Shown: positions 39,543 through 49,282 of the stretch, piece after piece
Layout: each line of letters starts with the position of its first letter
How positions within the stretch are numbered: the first letter of the stretch is position 1
NCBI GenBank assembly: GCA_028717265.1
Contig: JAQUOE010000006.1
Coordinates: 1-50,316, forward strand
DNA: 50,316 bases
Direction of reading: 5' to 3'
Origin: Actinomycetota bacterium
GTDB taxonomy: Bacteria > Actinomycetota > Humimicrobiia > Humimicrobiales > Humimicrobiaceae
Translations under genes and position numbers: made by a program
The notes under the pieces: model-generated
Told to the model about the DNA's origin: nothing
Seen by the model: only the letters and a program-made list of their open reading frames with translations
The model's database searches: none

Positions 39543-40919
39543 ATGCCTGGTTTAAATTTAAAATTAAGGGATCTCGGGGAAAAAGGAGAATCCATAAAAG
39601 TTGCCATTGCTGGAGTGGGACAGATGGGAAGAAGCCTGATATCCCATATCAGAGATATGGAAGGCATGCAGGTTTTAGCGGTAGCAAATCGGGATATTGG
39701 TAAGATCGCTTCCATACTCAAGGAACTGGAAATAAGCGATGATGAGATCGTGCTGGCAGGGGCTGCAAGCAGATTAGGTCCGGAGAATGACAGTATAAAT
39801 AAAATTATAACTGAAGGCGGTATCCTTCAAAAAAGCGTCAGAGAAAAGTTAAACCGGCTTGCCGGAAAAGGGAAGCTTATAGTGGCAGATGATCTTAATG
39901 TGCTTTTTGCTATTGATGATGTAAATGTGGTAATTGATGCAACAGGTAATCCCGAAGCCGGAGCATTCATAGCTTCCACCGCAATCTTGCATAAAAAACA
40001 TATAATAACCTTAAACGTAGAAGCAGATGTAACCATAGGACCATATCTGAAAAAGATGGCAGATGATGCCGGTGTAGTATATACGGTATCAGCCGGAGAT
40101 GAGCCAGCTGCCCTGAAAGAACTTTATGATTTTGCAGATATACTGGGATTCGAAGTAATTGCTGCCGGAAAAGGTAAGAATAATCCCCTCGACAGGTATG
40201 CAAACCCGGCCTCGCTTAAGGAATATGCCAGGAGCAAGGGTTCGAGCCCTAACATGATGACTTCATTCGTAGATGGCACAAAATCAATGATAGAGATGGC
40301 CTGTATTTCAAATTCTACGGGCCTTGTACCCGACTGCAGGGGAATGCACGGTCCGAAAGCTGATATAAAGGATCTGATAAATGTGTTCCGGCTAAAAGAA
40401 GATGGCGGAATATTATCAGGAAAAGGAGTGGTCGACTTTGCAATCGGAAATCTTGCTCCCGGTGTTTTCTTAATCTATAGTACCAAAAACAAAATGATAA
40501 AAGCTGACCTTGAATACCTTATGCTGGGAAGCGGGCCCTATTATCTTCTTTACAGACCCTATCATCTCACCAGTATTGAGACACCTCTCTCTGTCGCCAG
40601 AGCATATTTTTATGGTGAGTCCACGATCACGCCGGATTGCGGCATGGTATCAGAGGTCATAACTCTTGCTAAAAGGGACCTGAAAGCCGGCGAAGTAATT
40701 GATGGTATTGGAAAATATATGGTCTATGGACTAATTGAAAAATATGGTAAAGCAAAGAAAAAAAATCTGCTGCCTATTGGGATTTCAGAAGGCTGCGTTT
40801 TAAAAAAAGATATAGAAAAAGATAAACCAATAGAGTATAATGACGTGAGTTTTGTTAAAAATTCATTGTTGCAAGAGTTCAGAAGGTCGCAAGATAAATT
40901 ATTTATTTATCTTAAATGA
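39543..40919 (+). CDS. NAD(P)-dependent dehydrogenase with C-terminal SAF domain (COG4091-like)
   Basis: 458-residue cytosolic oxidoreductase. The N-terminal Rossmann domain contains VAIAGVGQMGRSLISHI (about 20-36) and NVVIDATGNPEAGAF. The middle has the homoserine-dehydrogenase-like stretch AGDEPAALKELYDFAD and GKGKNNPLDRYANP. The end carries a SAF/antifreeze-like domain (LPIGISEGCVLKKDIEKDKPI). Relatives act on hydroxy-acid or sugar-acid substrates such as apionate or erythritol derivatives, but the substrate here is unknown. It precedes apbE by 35 bases on the same strand, so it may be cotranscribed with the Rnf genes. Confidence 0.8.
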   Translation: MPGLNLKLRDLGEKGESIKVAIAGVGQMGRSLISHIRDMEGMQVLAVANRDIGKIASILKELEISDDEIVLAGAASRLGPENDSINKIITEGGILQKSVREKLNRLAGKGKLIVADDLNVLFAIDDVNVVIDATGNPEAGAFIASTAILHKKHIITLNVEADVTIGPYLKKMADDAGVVYTVSAGDEPAALKELYDFADILGFEVIAAGKGKNNPLDRYANPASLKEYARSKGSSPNMMTSFVDGTKSMIEMACISNSTGLVPDCRGMHGPKADIKDLINVFRLKEDGGILSGKGVVDFAIGNLAPGVFLIYSTKNKMIKADLEYLMLGSGPYYLLYRPYHLTSIETPLSVARAYFYGESTITPDCGMVSEVITLAKRDLKAGEVIDGIGKYMVYGLIEKYGKAKKKNLLPIGISEGCVLKKDIEKDKPIEYNDVSFVKNSLLQEFRRSQDKLFIYLK

Positions 40920-40954
40920 AATAATCAAAAATTATACAGGAGGAGGAATTCCTG

Positions 40955-41989
40955 GTGCCAATTTTTAAAAAGGGGAAAAAGGTACTCTGGTCATTGATTG
41001 TTTTTGTAATAACTGGTTTTTTATTTCTATCTTTCAGTTCCTGTAAATTCAGTACCATAGATAGAATTGAAGAAACCAGGGAAGCGATGGGAAGTTATGC
41101 GACTATAACCGTATTTTCAGATGAAGAAACCGGAAATGAAGCCATAAATGCCGCCTTTAATAGAATAAAGGAGATCGAGGATATAGCATCAGTTTATAAT
41201 GAGAATAGCGAAGCATCATTTTTGAATAAAAACGGTTATCTTGATGATCCTTCGCCTGATTTTCTAAACCTTATAAATAGTTCCATCGAATATTACAATA
41301 TTACCGGCGGGAGTTTTGATATTACCGTTCAGCCTCTGCTTGATCTCTGGTCCGCAGGCGAATTATGGAAAGAGACTCCGGAAGTTCAGGCTCAGAGGAT
41401 AGAAGAGACTTTTCCCGTGATTGGTTCGGATAAGATAATTGTCAGTGATGATAGAATAGAGTTTAGCGTGGACGGAATGGCCATTACTTTTGGCGGAATT
41501 GCCCAGGGATATGCGGTCGATGAGGCAATAAAAATCATAAAAGGATTTGGAATAAAGCAGGCGCTTGTAAACATAAGCGGGGATCTGTATGCGATGGGAA
41601 TCAAGCCGGATGGAGAAGAATGGATCGTTGAACTGGACAATCCCGACAAATCCGATGATGCAAACACTGATATCGAACCTCTTCCGATATTTTTTTTCAC
41701 GGATAAAGCAGTCACTACTTCCGGGAATTATTACCGTTATTATGACCCGGAAGGCGAAGTGGGGCATATAATGGATCCGAGAACGGGTTATTCTGCCGGC
41801 AGCTGTATAAGTTCAACCGTAATAGCTGACACATGTATAGATGCAGATGTCCTGGCAACGTCGGTTTTTGTGCTGGGACCGGAAGACGGGATGGATCTTG
41901 TTGAATCACTTGATGGAGTGGAAGCTTTTATAATAGATTCAGAAAGAAATCTTTACAGTTCTTCCGGACTTTCGGAATATATAAATTAA
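40955..41989 (+). CDS. apbE: FAD:protein FMN transferase (ApbE), lipoprotein
   Basis: 344-residue extracytoplasmic enzyme that attaches FMN covalently to Thr of target proteins, here presumably RnfD and RnfG. It begins at GTG 40955, preceded by AGGAGGAGG. The N-terminus is a lipoprotein signal with lipobox FSSC (Cys about 32). Conserved ApbE features: MGSYATITVFS, GGSFDITVQPLLDLW, FGGIAQGYAVDEAI, VNISGDLYAMG and HIMDPRTGYSA. Direct position upstream of rnfC supports its role in Rnf maturation. Confidence 0.94.
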   Translation: MPIFKKGKKVLWSLIVFVITGFLFLSFSSCKFSTIDRIEETREAMGSYATITVFSDEETGNEAINAAFNRIKEIEDIASVYNENSEASFLNKNGYLDDPSPDFLNLINSSIEYYNITGGSFDITVQPLLDLWSAGELWKETPEVQAQRIEETFPVIGSDKIIVSDDRIEFSVDGMAITFGGIAQGYAVDEAIKIIKGFGIKQALVNISGDLYAMGIKPDGEEWIVELDNPDKSDDANTDIEPLPIFFFTDKAVTTSGNYYRYYDPEGEVGHIMDPRTGYSAGSCISSTVIADTCIDADVLATSVFVLGPEDGMDLVESLDGVEAFIIDSERNLYSSSGLSEYIN

Positions 41990-42027
41990 AATTATATATA
42001 TTGTTTTTTTTACTTACTAAAAATTAG

Positions 42028-43389
42028 ATGAATATTGAAATAAAGAAAAAAAGAGCATTTAAAGGACTATCTCTGCCGGAAAATAAAATAACAGCTAAAA
42101 AACCTATTGAAGTATTACCTGTTCCGGATAAAGTGGTAATACCTCTTCAGCAAAACATAGGTGCCCCATGTGAGTTCATAGTTGAAAGGGGAGATATGGT
42201 AAAAACCGGCCAAAAAATTGCTGATTCCCAGAACTATGTTTCGGCACCTATTCATTCTTCCATATCCGGTAAAGTTACCAGAATCATTAAAGTAGTGAAT
42301 CCGGTTACGAGCAACGTTATGGATTCGGTGATCATAGAATCCGATGGCCTGGACAACTGGATAGAGCTAAAAAAATTATTCGATATCAAAAAGTCCGATG
42401 ATTTCTCCGGATTAAAAAAAATAATAGACTCCATCGACGGAAAAGAAATAATCAAAAAAATAAAAGAAGCGGGAATCGTCGGCCTGGGCGGTGCCACTTT
42501 TCCGACCCATGTCAAACTCAATCCTCCAAAAGATAAAAAAATCGATACCCTGATCTTAAATGGCTGTGAATGTGAACCGTTTATAACTTCCGATCACAGA
42601 GTAATGCTGGAGTACGGCAAAGAAGTCTTAATGGGTCTTTATATATTAAATAAAGTACTTTCGCCCCAGAATATTTATGTAGCGATAGAGAAAAATAAGG
42701 AAGATGCCATCATTTATTTGGGGAAACTTGCGGAAGAGATGGGACTGGACAGTATTTTTAAAATAATCGCGCTGGAATCAAGATATCCTATGGGGGCAGA
42801 AAAAACATTGATAAGGACCATAACGGGAAGAATTGTTCCAATGGGCGGACTGCCAATGGACGTTAGAGTCATAATGAACAATGTCGCAACTTCCAAATCA
42901 GTCTACGAGGCAGTGATCGAAGGGAAGCCGATGATAGATAGGGTAATTACCGTTACCGGAGCAATCGAAAATCCTAAAAATTTACTTGTAAGACTGGGTA
43001 TAACCATAGATAAACTTGTTGAGAGTTGCGGTAAAACGGAGAGCGGGGTCAATTATTTGATTATCGGGGGACCGATGATGGGTATTTCTATCGTAAATAC
43101 CGATTTTCCGGTAACAAAAGGCATGAATTGCTTACTTTTAAGAAAAAGCAGAATCCCGTTTGAGCAGAATTGTATAAATTGCGGCAGGTGCGTAAACATA
43201 TGTCCCATGAAGCTTATGCCTCTGGCATATGTCAGGTATGTAAAAAAGAGCCAATTTGAAGCATGCAGGGAATACTATATTGAAAATTGTATAGAATGCG
43301 GCTGCTGTTCTTATGTCTGTCCTGCAAATATACCAATTGTAGGTTATATAAAAACAGGTAAAAACCAGCTTTTAAAAACTATCGGTTAA
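42028..43389 (+). CDS. rnfC: Rnf complex subunit C
   Basis: 453-residue peripheral subunit binding NAD(H), FMN and two [4Fe-4S] clusters. N-terminal lipoyl-like domain (GAPCEFIVERGDMVKTGQ), NADH-binding GLGGATFPTHVKL and NGCECEP, and two C-terminal cluster motifs CINCGRCVNICP and CIECGCCSYVCP. This is where NAD+ is reduced (or NADH oxidised) by the chain from ferredoxin. First of the gene order C-D-G-E-A-B. Confidence 0.95.
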   Translation: MNIEIKKKRAFKGLSLPENKITAKKPIEVLPVPDKVVIPLQQNIGAPCEFIVERGDMVKTGQKIADSQNYVSAPIHSSISGKVTRIIKVVNPVTSNVMDSVIIESDGLDNWIELKKLFDIKKSDDFSGLKKIIDSIDGKEIIKKIKEAGIVGLGGATFPTHVKLNPPKDKKIDTLILNGCECEPFITSDHRVMLEYGKEVLMGLYILNKVLSPQNIYVAIEKNKEDAIIYLGKLAEEMGLDSIFKIIALESRYPMGAEKTLIRTITGRIVPMGGLPMDVRVIMNNVATSKSVYEAVIEGKPMIDRVITVTGAIENPKNLLVRLGITIDKLVESCGKTESGVNYLIIGGPMMGISIVNTDFPVTKGMNCLLLRKSRIPFEQNCINCGRCVNICPMKLMPLAYVRYVKKSQFEACREYYIENCIECGCCSYVCPANIPIVGYIKTGKNQLLKTIG

Positions 43390-43397
43390 AATAGAAG

Positions 43398-44345
43398 ATG
43401 GAAAACAATAAATTATTAATTTCGCATGCCCCTCATATATGGGGAGGATTCTCTACCAGTAAGATAATGTTTATAGTTGCATTTGCCTTACTTTTCCCCA
43501 CCGCTGCGGCGATTTATTTTTTTGGATATTATGCAATTTATATGATACTTGCAAGTGTTTCAGCAGCCGTCCTTTCGGAATTTGTCATTAAGAAACTGCG
43601 CAAGAAAAGATTCATAATGGATGGCAGTTCCGTAGTCACGGGACTTCTTCTGGCTCTTACTCTGCCTCCCAGAATACCTTTATGGATGGTGGCAATTGGC
43701 GCCTTTTTCTCAATAGCCATTGCCAGGGAAGCTTTCGGAGGACTGGGGTATAATATATTCAATCCGGCTCTTGCAGGAAGGGCATTCTTATCCGTATGTT
43801 TTCCAGGCGAAATGACTTCCTGGGTCATCCCGCCTCATTTTAATTATGATGCAATAACCGGTGCAACACCGTTAGGCGAAAATTTTACCTATCAGGCGGA
43901 TAAGCTTTCTTTGTATAAAGATCTGTTTTTTGGAAATAGAGGAGGTTCGCTGGGAGAAACATCGGTAATGCTTATTCTGATCGGGGCAGCGATTCTTATT
44001 ATATTACGTATAATAGACTGGAGAATACCTGTATTTTATATTGGAACCGTAGCACTGGGATCGTTTTTGATCGGGAGGGATGTGTTGTTCCAGGTAATGG
44101 CCGGCGGCCTTATGATAGGTGCATTTTTTATGGCTACTGATTATGTGACTTCGCCTGTAACGAGAAACGGCAGGATAATATTTGGCGTATGTCTTGGTAT
44201 TCTGACCGTACTTATAAGAAATTTTGGCAGTTTGCCGGAAGGGGTCGCTTTCTCCATACTTATCATGAATGCTTTCACACCTCTTATTGACAGATATATC
44301 AGAATAAAACCATTTGGTTTTCGTAAAAAAGAAAAAAATGCGTAA
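43398..44345 (+). CDS. rnfD: Rnf complex subunit D
   Basis: 315-residue integral membrane subunit with about nine helices. It carries the flavinylation-type sequence ITGATPLGENF (about residue 155), where the Thr receives FMN, and PARAxL-like features in FNPALAGRAFLSVCFPGEM. It starts nine bases after rnfC and overlaps the rnfG start. Confidence 0.95.
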   Translation: MENNKLLISHAPHIWGGFSTSKIMFIVAFALLFPTAAAIYFFGYYAIYMILASVSAAVLSEFVIKKLRKKRFIMDGSSVVTGLLLALTLPPRIPLWMVAIGAFFSIAIAREAFGGLGYNIFNPALAGRAFLSVCFPGEMTSWVIPPHFNYDAITGATPLGENFTYQADKLSLYKDLFFGNRGGSLGETSVMLILIGAAILIILRIIDWRIPVFYIGTVALGSFLIGRDVLFQVMAGGLMIGAFFMATDYVTSPVTRNGRIIFGVCLGILTVLIRNFGSLPEGVAFSILIMNAFTPLIDRYIRIKPFGFRKKEKNA

Positions 44346-44871
44346 TAAAATATTATCAAATAAAGCTTATCCGGTGATATTCCTGGCTGTAATCGTGACT
44401 GTTGCCGTAGTCTTACTGATAGCAGTCAATAGCGTAACCTCATCCATAGTCGAATCAAGAAAAGCAGAAGAGGTCAAGAATACTCTTGAGAATATTTTTC
44501 CCGGCATAGACCGGTATGAAATTGAAGATGAAGTATATATTGTATATCAGGATGACAACAGGATAGGTTATGCTTTTATGGCAGACGGCAGCGGATACGG
44601 CGGAGATATCGAGATTCTGGTAGGTTTGGATAATAATTTCGGTATCGCAGGAATATCGATACTTGCACAAACCGAAACTCCGGGTCTGGGAAGCAGAATA
44701 ACCGAAAGCTCGTTTACGGATCAATTCAAAGGATTATCCGTAAGTGATATTGCCCTTGCATCGGAGGGTGGTAAAATAGATGCCATAACCGGCGCAACTA
44801 TAAGTTCAAGAGCGGTAGTAGATGCAATAAGAGAGAAGATGATCGAGATACTGGATAATCTGGAAAAGTGA
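44338..44871 (+). CDS. rnfG: Rnf complex subunit G
   Basis: 177-residue subunit with one N-terminal membrane helix (about 12-33) and an extracytoplasmic FMN-binding domain. The flavinylation motif is ITGATISSRAV (about 147-157), the Thr of which takes FMN from ApbE. It also shows the TPGLGSRI stretch. The ATG at 44338 overlaps the end of rnfD by eight bases; there is no clear Shine-Dalgarno, so translation is probably coupled. Confidence 0.93.
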   Translation: MRNKILSNKAYPVIFLAVIVTVAVVLLIAVNSVTSSIVESRKAEEVKNTLENIFPGIDRYEIEDEVYIVYQDDNRIGYAFMADGSGYGGDIEILVGLDNNFGIAGISILAQTETPGLGSRITESSFTDQFKGLSVSDIALASEGGKIDAITGATISSRAVVDAIREKMIEILDNLEK

Positions 44872-44910
44872 TTATTTGATGATTAAATTTAAAGGAAACT
44901 AAAGTTAAAA

Positions 44911-45612
44911 ATGAATGATTGTAAAGAAGATAATAATAAAAATCAGAATCCCGGCAGCGATCTGAAGAAAAAAAATTTAGTAAAATCTAAAAATGGTGCA
45001 GGAAGATTCTGGAAGGAACTGGCAAAAGGGATTATTATATCGAATCCTGTTTTCATACTCACTCTGGGATTATGTCCCACGCTGGCAATTACAAATTCTT
45101 TAACAAACGCATTGGGTATGAGCGCAGGTGTGATATTCGTCCTGCTTTGTTCTAATATTATGATTTCAGGCTTAAGGAAAATAACACCTCCTCTGGTCAG
45201 GATTCCTGTTTTTATAGTCGTGATAGCCACTTTTGTTACCATTTTAAGCCTGGTGTTCGAGGCCTTTCTTCCACCGCTTTACGAATCTCTGGGAATATAT
45301 CTTCCGCTTATTGTGGTAAATTGTATTATTTTAGGAAGGGCAGAAGTATTTGCTTCTAAAAATCCGGTACTGCTTTCGGCTGCAGATGCGATAGGAATCG
45401 GAATTGGTTTTACGATTGCTCTTATAATAATCTCATTTATAAGGGAAGTCATGGGTTCCGGAAGCCTGGAGATATTCGGCAGGCAGTTATTCAGCATCCC
45501 CGGTTTATCCACACATCCACTGACTTTTTTTACTTCTCCTCCCGGGGCTTTTCTGGTGATAGGGATCATGGTAGCATTTTTCCGATTGATAGGGGTGATA
45601 AAAGGTGAATAA
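44911..45612 (+). CDS. rnfE: Rnf complex subunit E
   Basis: 233-residue membrane subunit paired with RnfA around a membrane-embedded iron-sulfur centre. Features: KGIIISNPVFILTLGLCPTLAI, with the Cys expected to take part in the cluster, and YLPLIVVNCIILGRAEVFA. It has a longer, charged N-terminus (about 30 residues, Lys/Asn-rich) than many homologues. Its end overlaps rnfA by eight bases. Confidence 0.94.
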   Translation: MNDCKEDNNKNQNPGSDLKKKNLVKSKNGAGRFWKELAKGIIISNPVFILTLGLCPTLAITNSLTNALGMSAGVIFVLLCSNIMISGLRKITPPLVRIPVFIVVIATFVTILSLVFEAFLPPLYESLGIYLPLIVVNCIILGRAEVFASKNPVLLSAADAIGIGIGFTIALIIISFIREVMGSGSLEIFGRQLFSIPGLSTHPLTFFTSPPGAFLVIGIMVAFFRLIGVIKGE

Positions 45613-46180
45613 TCTTATTACCATATTTATAGCAATGGTTATTGTCAACAATATGGTTCTGACTAAATTCCTGGGACTATGCCCTTTTTTTGGTGTATCA
45701 AAAAAATTATCCAATGCAATCAGTATGGGCATAGCCGTAACTCTGGTTATGTTGATTGCCTCTGTATCCACTTCTGTTATTTATAACTATATACTCGTGC
45801 CTTACGAAGTGGAGTTCATGAATATCGTGATTTATATTCTGGTAATAGCTTCTCTTGTACAAATAGTGGAACTGATTATAAGGAGAACAAATATAACCCT
45901 ATATAATGCACTGGGAATATATTTACCTCTGATCACTACCAATTGTGCGGTACTGGGAATAACGCTAATAAATGCATCAGAGAGTTACTCTATTCTTGAA
46001 AGCGTTGTAAGCGCTTTAGGAGGAGGGATTGGTTTTACCCTGGTACTTATCATCATGTCCGGTATAAGAGAAAAACTTGATTTTGCGGATTCTCCCAAAT
46101 CCATGAAGGGACTTCCGATAGCTTTTCTGACTGCGGCGCTTCTGGCAATGGCATTTATTGGTTTTAGCGGAATGGTATAA
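45605..46180 (+). CDS. rnfA: Rnf complex subunit A
   Basis: 191-residue membrane subunit homologous to RnfE. It starts at GTG inside the end of rnfE. Features: VNNMVLTKFLGLCPFFGVSKK (about 14-34) and YLPLITTNCAVLGITLIN (about 103-120), where the Cys residues correspond to the RnfA/E cluster ligands. Six membrane helices. Confidence 0.95.
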   Translation: MNNLITIFIAMVIVNNMVLTKFLGLCPFFGVSKKLSNAISMGIAVTLVMLIASVSTSVIYNYILVPYEVEFMNIVIYILVIASLVQIVELIIRRTNITLYNALGIYLPLITTNCAVLGITLINASESYSILESVVSALGGGIGFTLVLIIMSGIREKLDFADSPKSMKGLPIAFLTAALLAMAFIGFSGMV

Positions 46181-46214
46181 TAAGATTTTTTAGGGATTCG
46201 AGTTAAGTTTAGTT

Positions 46215-47105
46215 ATGAGCAATATACTGATTATAACAATTTTAAGCGTGATAGGGATAACCTGCGGGATATTGATTTTCCTTGTAAACAGATTTCTTCC
46301 AAAAGAACCCGAATCTCTTAAAAAAATCGAAGAAATTTCCGGATGTCTTCCGGGAGCCAATTGCGGAGCCTGCGGATTTCCAGGATGCTTTGCATATGCA
46401 CAGGCGCTGGCAAAAGATAAGAATATATTTTTTACAAATACATGTGCAACTGTTCTGCAGGAACCCGTGATATTGAAGGGGCTGGAAAAAACACTCGGCA
46501 TCGAGGTGGATTCCTCTAAAATAAATAAAAAGGCGGTGGTTCACTGTTATGGTAATTCAACCGTAATAGGTGATTATGCAGGCATAAAATCCTGTAATGT
46601 CGCAGCTAAAATGATGGGAGGAAACAAGAGTTGTCCTTATGGCTGCCTGGGATACGGTGATTGCGTGGCAATATGTCCCAATAATGCCATATCTATTGAT
46701 GAAGAAATGAATGTGGCAGTGATAGATACTGAAAAATGTATCGGTTGCGGCCTGTGCATCAAAAAATGTCCGAGAGGGATCATTAAGCTCGTGCCTGCAA
46801 AAGCAAATATAGTATATCAGTGCAATTATGAATCCTTAAAAAATATACCCGGCAGAGAAAGATGTGACATGGGATGTCTGCACTGTAAGAAATGTTTTAA
46901 AGCATGCGAGAATGGAGCCATAATATGGGATGAGGAAAAATCCGTTCCCAATTTTGATTTTTCAAAATGTACCTTATGCGGAAAGTGCATTGAAGCATGC
47001 CCGCACAATAGATTAATAGAGCTTTCAAATATTGCTGCCAAGAAAAAGCCGTCTGATATCAGGGAAGATAAAAAAGAGAGTAAAGAATCCGTGAAAGTAT
47101 CCTGA
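46215..47105 (+). CDS. rnfB: Rnf complex subunit B
   Basis: 296-residue electron-entry subunit accepting electrons from ferredoxin. N-terminal membrane helix (about 3-26), the Fe-S domain CLPGANCGACGFPGCFAYA (about 43-61), then several ferredoxin motifs: CLGYGDCVAICP, CIGCGLCIKKCP, CLHCKKCFKAC and CTLCGKCIEACP. The C-terminus is Lys-rich. Last gene of the Rnf operon; it converges with the ATPase gene 20 bases further on without a visible terminator. Confidence 0.95.
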   Translation: MSNILIITILSVIGITCGILIFLVNRFLPKEPESLKKIEEISGCLPGANCGACGFPGCFAYAQALAKDKNIFFTNTCATVLQEPVILKGLEKTLGIEVDSSKINKKAVVHCYGNSTVIGDYAGIKSCNVAAKMMGGNKSCPYGCLGYGDCVAICPNNAISIDEEMNVAVIDTEKCIGCGLCIKKCPRGIIKLVPAKANIVYQCNYESLKNIPGRERCDMGCLHCKKCFKACENGAIIWDEEKSVPNFDFSKCTLCGKCIEACPHNRLIELSNIAAKKKPSDIREDKKESKESVKVS

Positions 47106-47125
47106 GAATATAATAAATGGCATTT

Positions 47126-49258
47126 TCATAACTCAAAATTATTGTATTTACCAGCTTCAAAATTTTTACCGGCTTTATCGAATAATTCTTTTATGTTGTC
47201 ATCCATCGTCAGATAAATAACCTGCCATCCTTTATTTGCAATATCTGCAAGTTTATTTATAAGAATTTCACGTTTTTGCCAGTCCGAATGTTGAAAAGCA
47301 TCATCCAGGATCAGGAACAGGGTATCTTCTTTTAAGATTTTTGAAGTAAATCCGATCCTGAGTGCCAGCATTACCTGCTCTTTGGCTCCCGTACTCAAAT
47401 CTCTTATATCAAAATCATCATACTGGTCCGAAACAATAAGTCTGTCATTATCAAGTGCAAGTTTATTATATCTTCCTGTTATGTCCTTTAATGGAGTCAG
47501 GACCGTTTTTGACTGCAATCCTTCCTGTATTTTTAAATCCTCTTCTTCACGCAATCTTGAGATGACTTTATAAACGCTATAACCTGCCGCTATATTTGCA
47601 GTGATATCCCGCAGTCTGCCCTGTATTTCGAATCTTTTAAGGCGTAAATTTTCTATCAAGTCTTCCCAGCTGATATCTGGATCGTCTCTTGTCTTTTCGC
47701 AGATTCTATATTTTAACTTCCCAATCCTGTCTTCCCGGATCCTGATTGCCTCTCTGACGCTTTCAAGCGCAGATTGGGTTTTCTCATATTCCTGCTGGTT
47801 ATATGTGATTCCGTTATCTTCAGAAATGTAATCTGTTTCCGGTACTGCCAGTTTATACGATTCCCGTGTTTCCTTATCGATCCTGTCTCTCAGGTTCCTA
47901 TTATGAAGCTGTAATTCTTTCAGTATTGTTTCCCTGTCTTTTTCTTTGATTTCCTTTCCGGTAAAACCTTCTATTTTTTGATTGATGGAAGAACTCAGTT
48001 TTAGAAGTTCTTCATTAAGATTGCCTATCTGTTCTTTTATTACTATCGATTCGCTGTTGGATCCTCTTTCTTCGTTAAGGGCGGATTCAAGTAATGCGAT
48101 ATTGGATAAATCCTTGCCGATCCTTGTTTTAAATTCTTTCTTGATTTTAATAAGTTCTCCGGATTGCCCTGCCTGTTTTGAAAAATTTTGAAATTTTTTG
48201 ATATATGCAAAAGAAGACATAAACGAACCCAGAAAGCAAAAACATATAATGACAAGATACAGGATAAATGCTGTGACCGAGGTTTTCTGATAATAGGAAA
48301 ATAAAATTGCCGCAGCAGCTATACCGGCAACTGCAAAAATACCGCTTATAAAAAGTAAAAAGTCGCCGGGTTTTTTTGTAGTTCTTAACGACAGATCTTT
48401 ATAATAAGGGAGAGCGCTTTCGAGCCATTTAAAGTTACTGCTCTTTTTAAGAGTATTTTTATATTTTTCTTCAAGCTGGCTGCAGTATTCTTTTTTACTT
48501 CTATGTAAAGAAAGCTCGTTTTCTATTTTTCTTAACTCATCATCAGGGATATTTTTTAATCCTAAATCCAGTTCTTTTATTTTTTCCGATATAAGGTAAG
48601 CCTTATGTCTCTTGGCTCTGTCAAGGCGGTCCAGATTATCCTCCAGGGATTTTTCTTCGATTTTGTATGTTTTCAATATCCCCTGTGTATATTCGGATTC
48701 TATTTCTTCGAATTGCCTCTCGATACTGTCGAGCTCTTCCAGGGCATCGTTGTAATCTTTACCTTCTCCGAGCAATGGTATGTCAATCTTTCCGCCCTCT
48801 ATTTTCACTTTTTTTATGGTTCTTGAGATATTGGAGTCTTTGCCTATTTTGTCCAGGACATTTATGCCGGATAATAATTCTTTGACAAGGAATTTACTTA
48901 TGCCGTCATCTGTTTCAATCCCTGTTTCTCCGCCTTTCACTACCAGAAGCTTTGCCATTGATACAGGAAGTCCCTTTTCGCTTATTTCCCAGTAATCTTC
49001 GAGTTTTTGCCTGGAGGATGGAGAAAAATCAATCATTTCTTTTTCCAGGCCGCTGACAGTGATTTTCCCCTTTCCTCCCTTTCTCAAGTTGCACCAGCGG
49101 CTGATATTCTTAAATAAGGAACAAATAATAAATTCGGTAAGGAAGGTCTTGCCTTTCTCATTTCTGCTGTATATAAGATTGAGCATGTCGAAACTGGCCG
49201 TAAAGCTCTTAACCGGCCCCAGGTCCTTTACTGATAATTTGTCGATCTTGATTCCCAT
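47126..49258 (-). CDS. SbcC/YhaN-like coiled-coil ATPase with internal membrane segment
   Basis: 710-residue ABC/SMC-type ATPase. N-terminal nucleotide-binding half with Walker A-like SRNEKGKT (about 31-38; the first Gly of GxxxxGKT is Ser). Coiled coils fill about 185-285 and 355-560. Between them, about 300-352, are two strongly hydrophobic segments (FLLFISGIFAVAGIAAAAIL and TAFILYLVIICFCFLGSF), a hairpin known from YhaN-type proteins. The C-terminal half has the signature region LSTGAKEQVMLALR and Walker B LFLILDDAFQHSD. It sits 24 bases downstream of an SbcD/YhaO-like phosphoesterase, so the pair probably forms a nuclease complex in DNA repair, perhaps membrane-tethered. Confidence 0.83.
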   Translation of the reverse strand: MGIKIDKLSVKDLGPVKSFTASFDMLNLIYSRNEKGKTFLTEFIICSLFKNISRWCNLRKGGKGKITVSGLEKEMIDFSPSSRQKLEDYWEISEKGLPVSMAKLLVVKGGETGIETDDGISKFLVKELLSGINVLDKIGKDSNISRTIKKVKIEGGKIDIPLLGEGKDYNDALEELDSIERQFEEIESEYTQGILKTYKIEEKSLEDNLDRLDRAKRHKAYLISEKIKELDLGLKNIPDDELRKIENELSLHRSKKEYCSQLEEKYKNTLKKSSNFKWLESALPYYKDLSLRTTKKPGDFLLFISGIFAVAGIAAAAILFSYYQKTSVTAFILYLVIICFCFLGSFMSSFAYIKKFQNFSKQAGQSGELIKIKKEFKTRIGKDLSNIALLESALNEERGSNSESIVIKEQIGNLNEELLKLSSSINQKIEGFTGKEIKEKDRETILKELQLHNRNLRDRIDKETRESYKLAVPETDYISEDNGITYNQQEYEKTQSALESVREAIRIREDRIGKLKYRICEKTRDDPDISWEDLIENLRLKRFEIQGRLRDITANIAAGYSVYKVISRLREEEDLKIQEGLQSKTVLTPLKDITGRYNKLALDNDRLIVSDQYDDFDIRDLSTGAKEQVMLALRIGFTSKILKEDTLFLILDDAFQHSDWQKREILINKLADIANKGWQVIYLTMDDNIKELFDKAGKNFEAGKYNNFEL

Positions 49259-49282
49259 TAAGTCTTTGATTATGTAATATAG

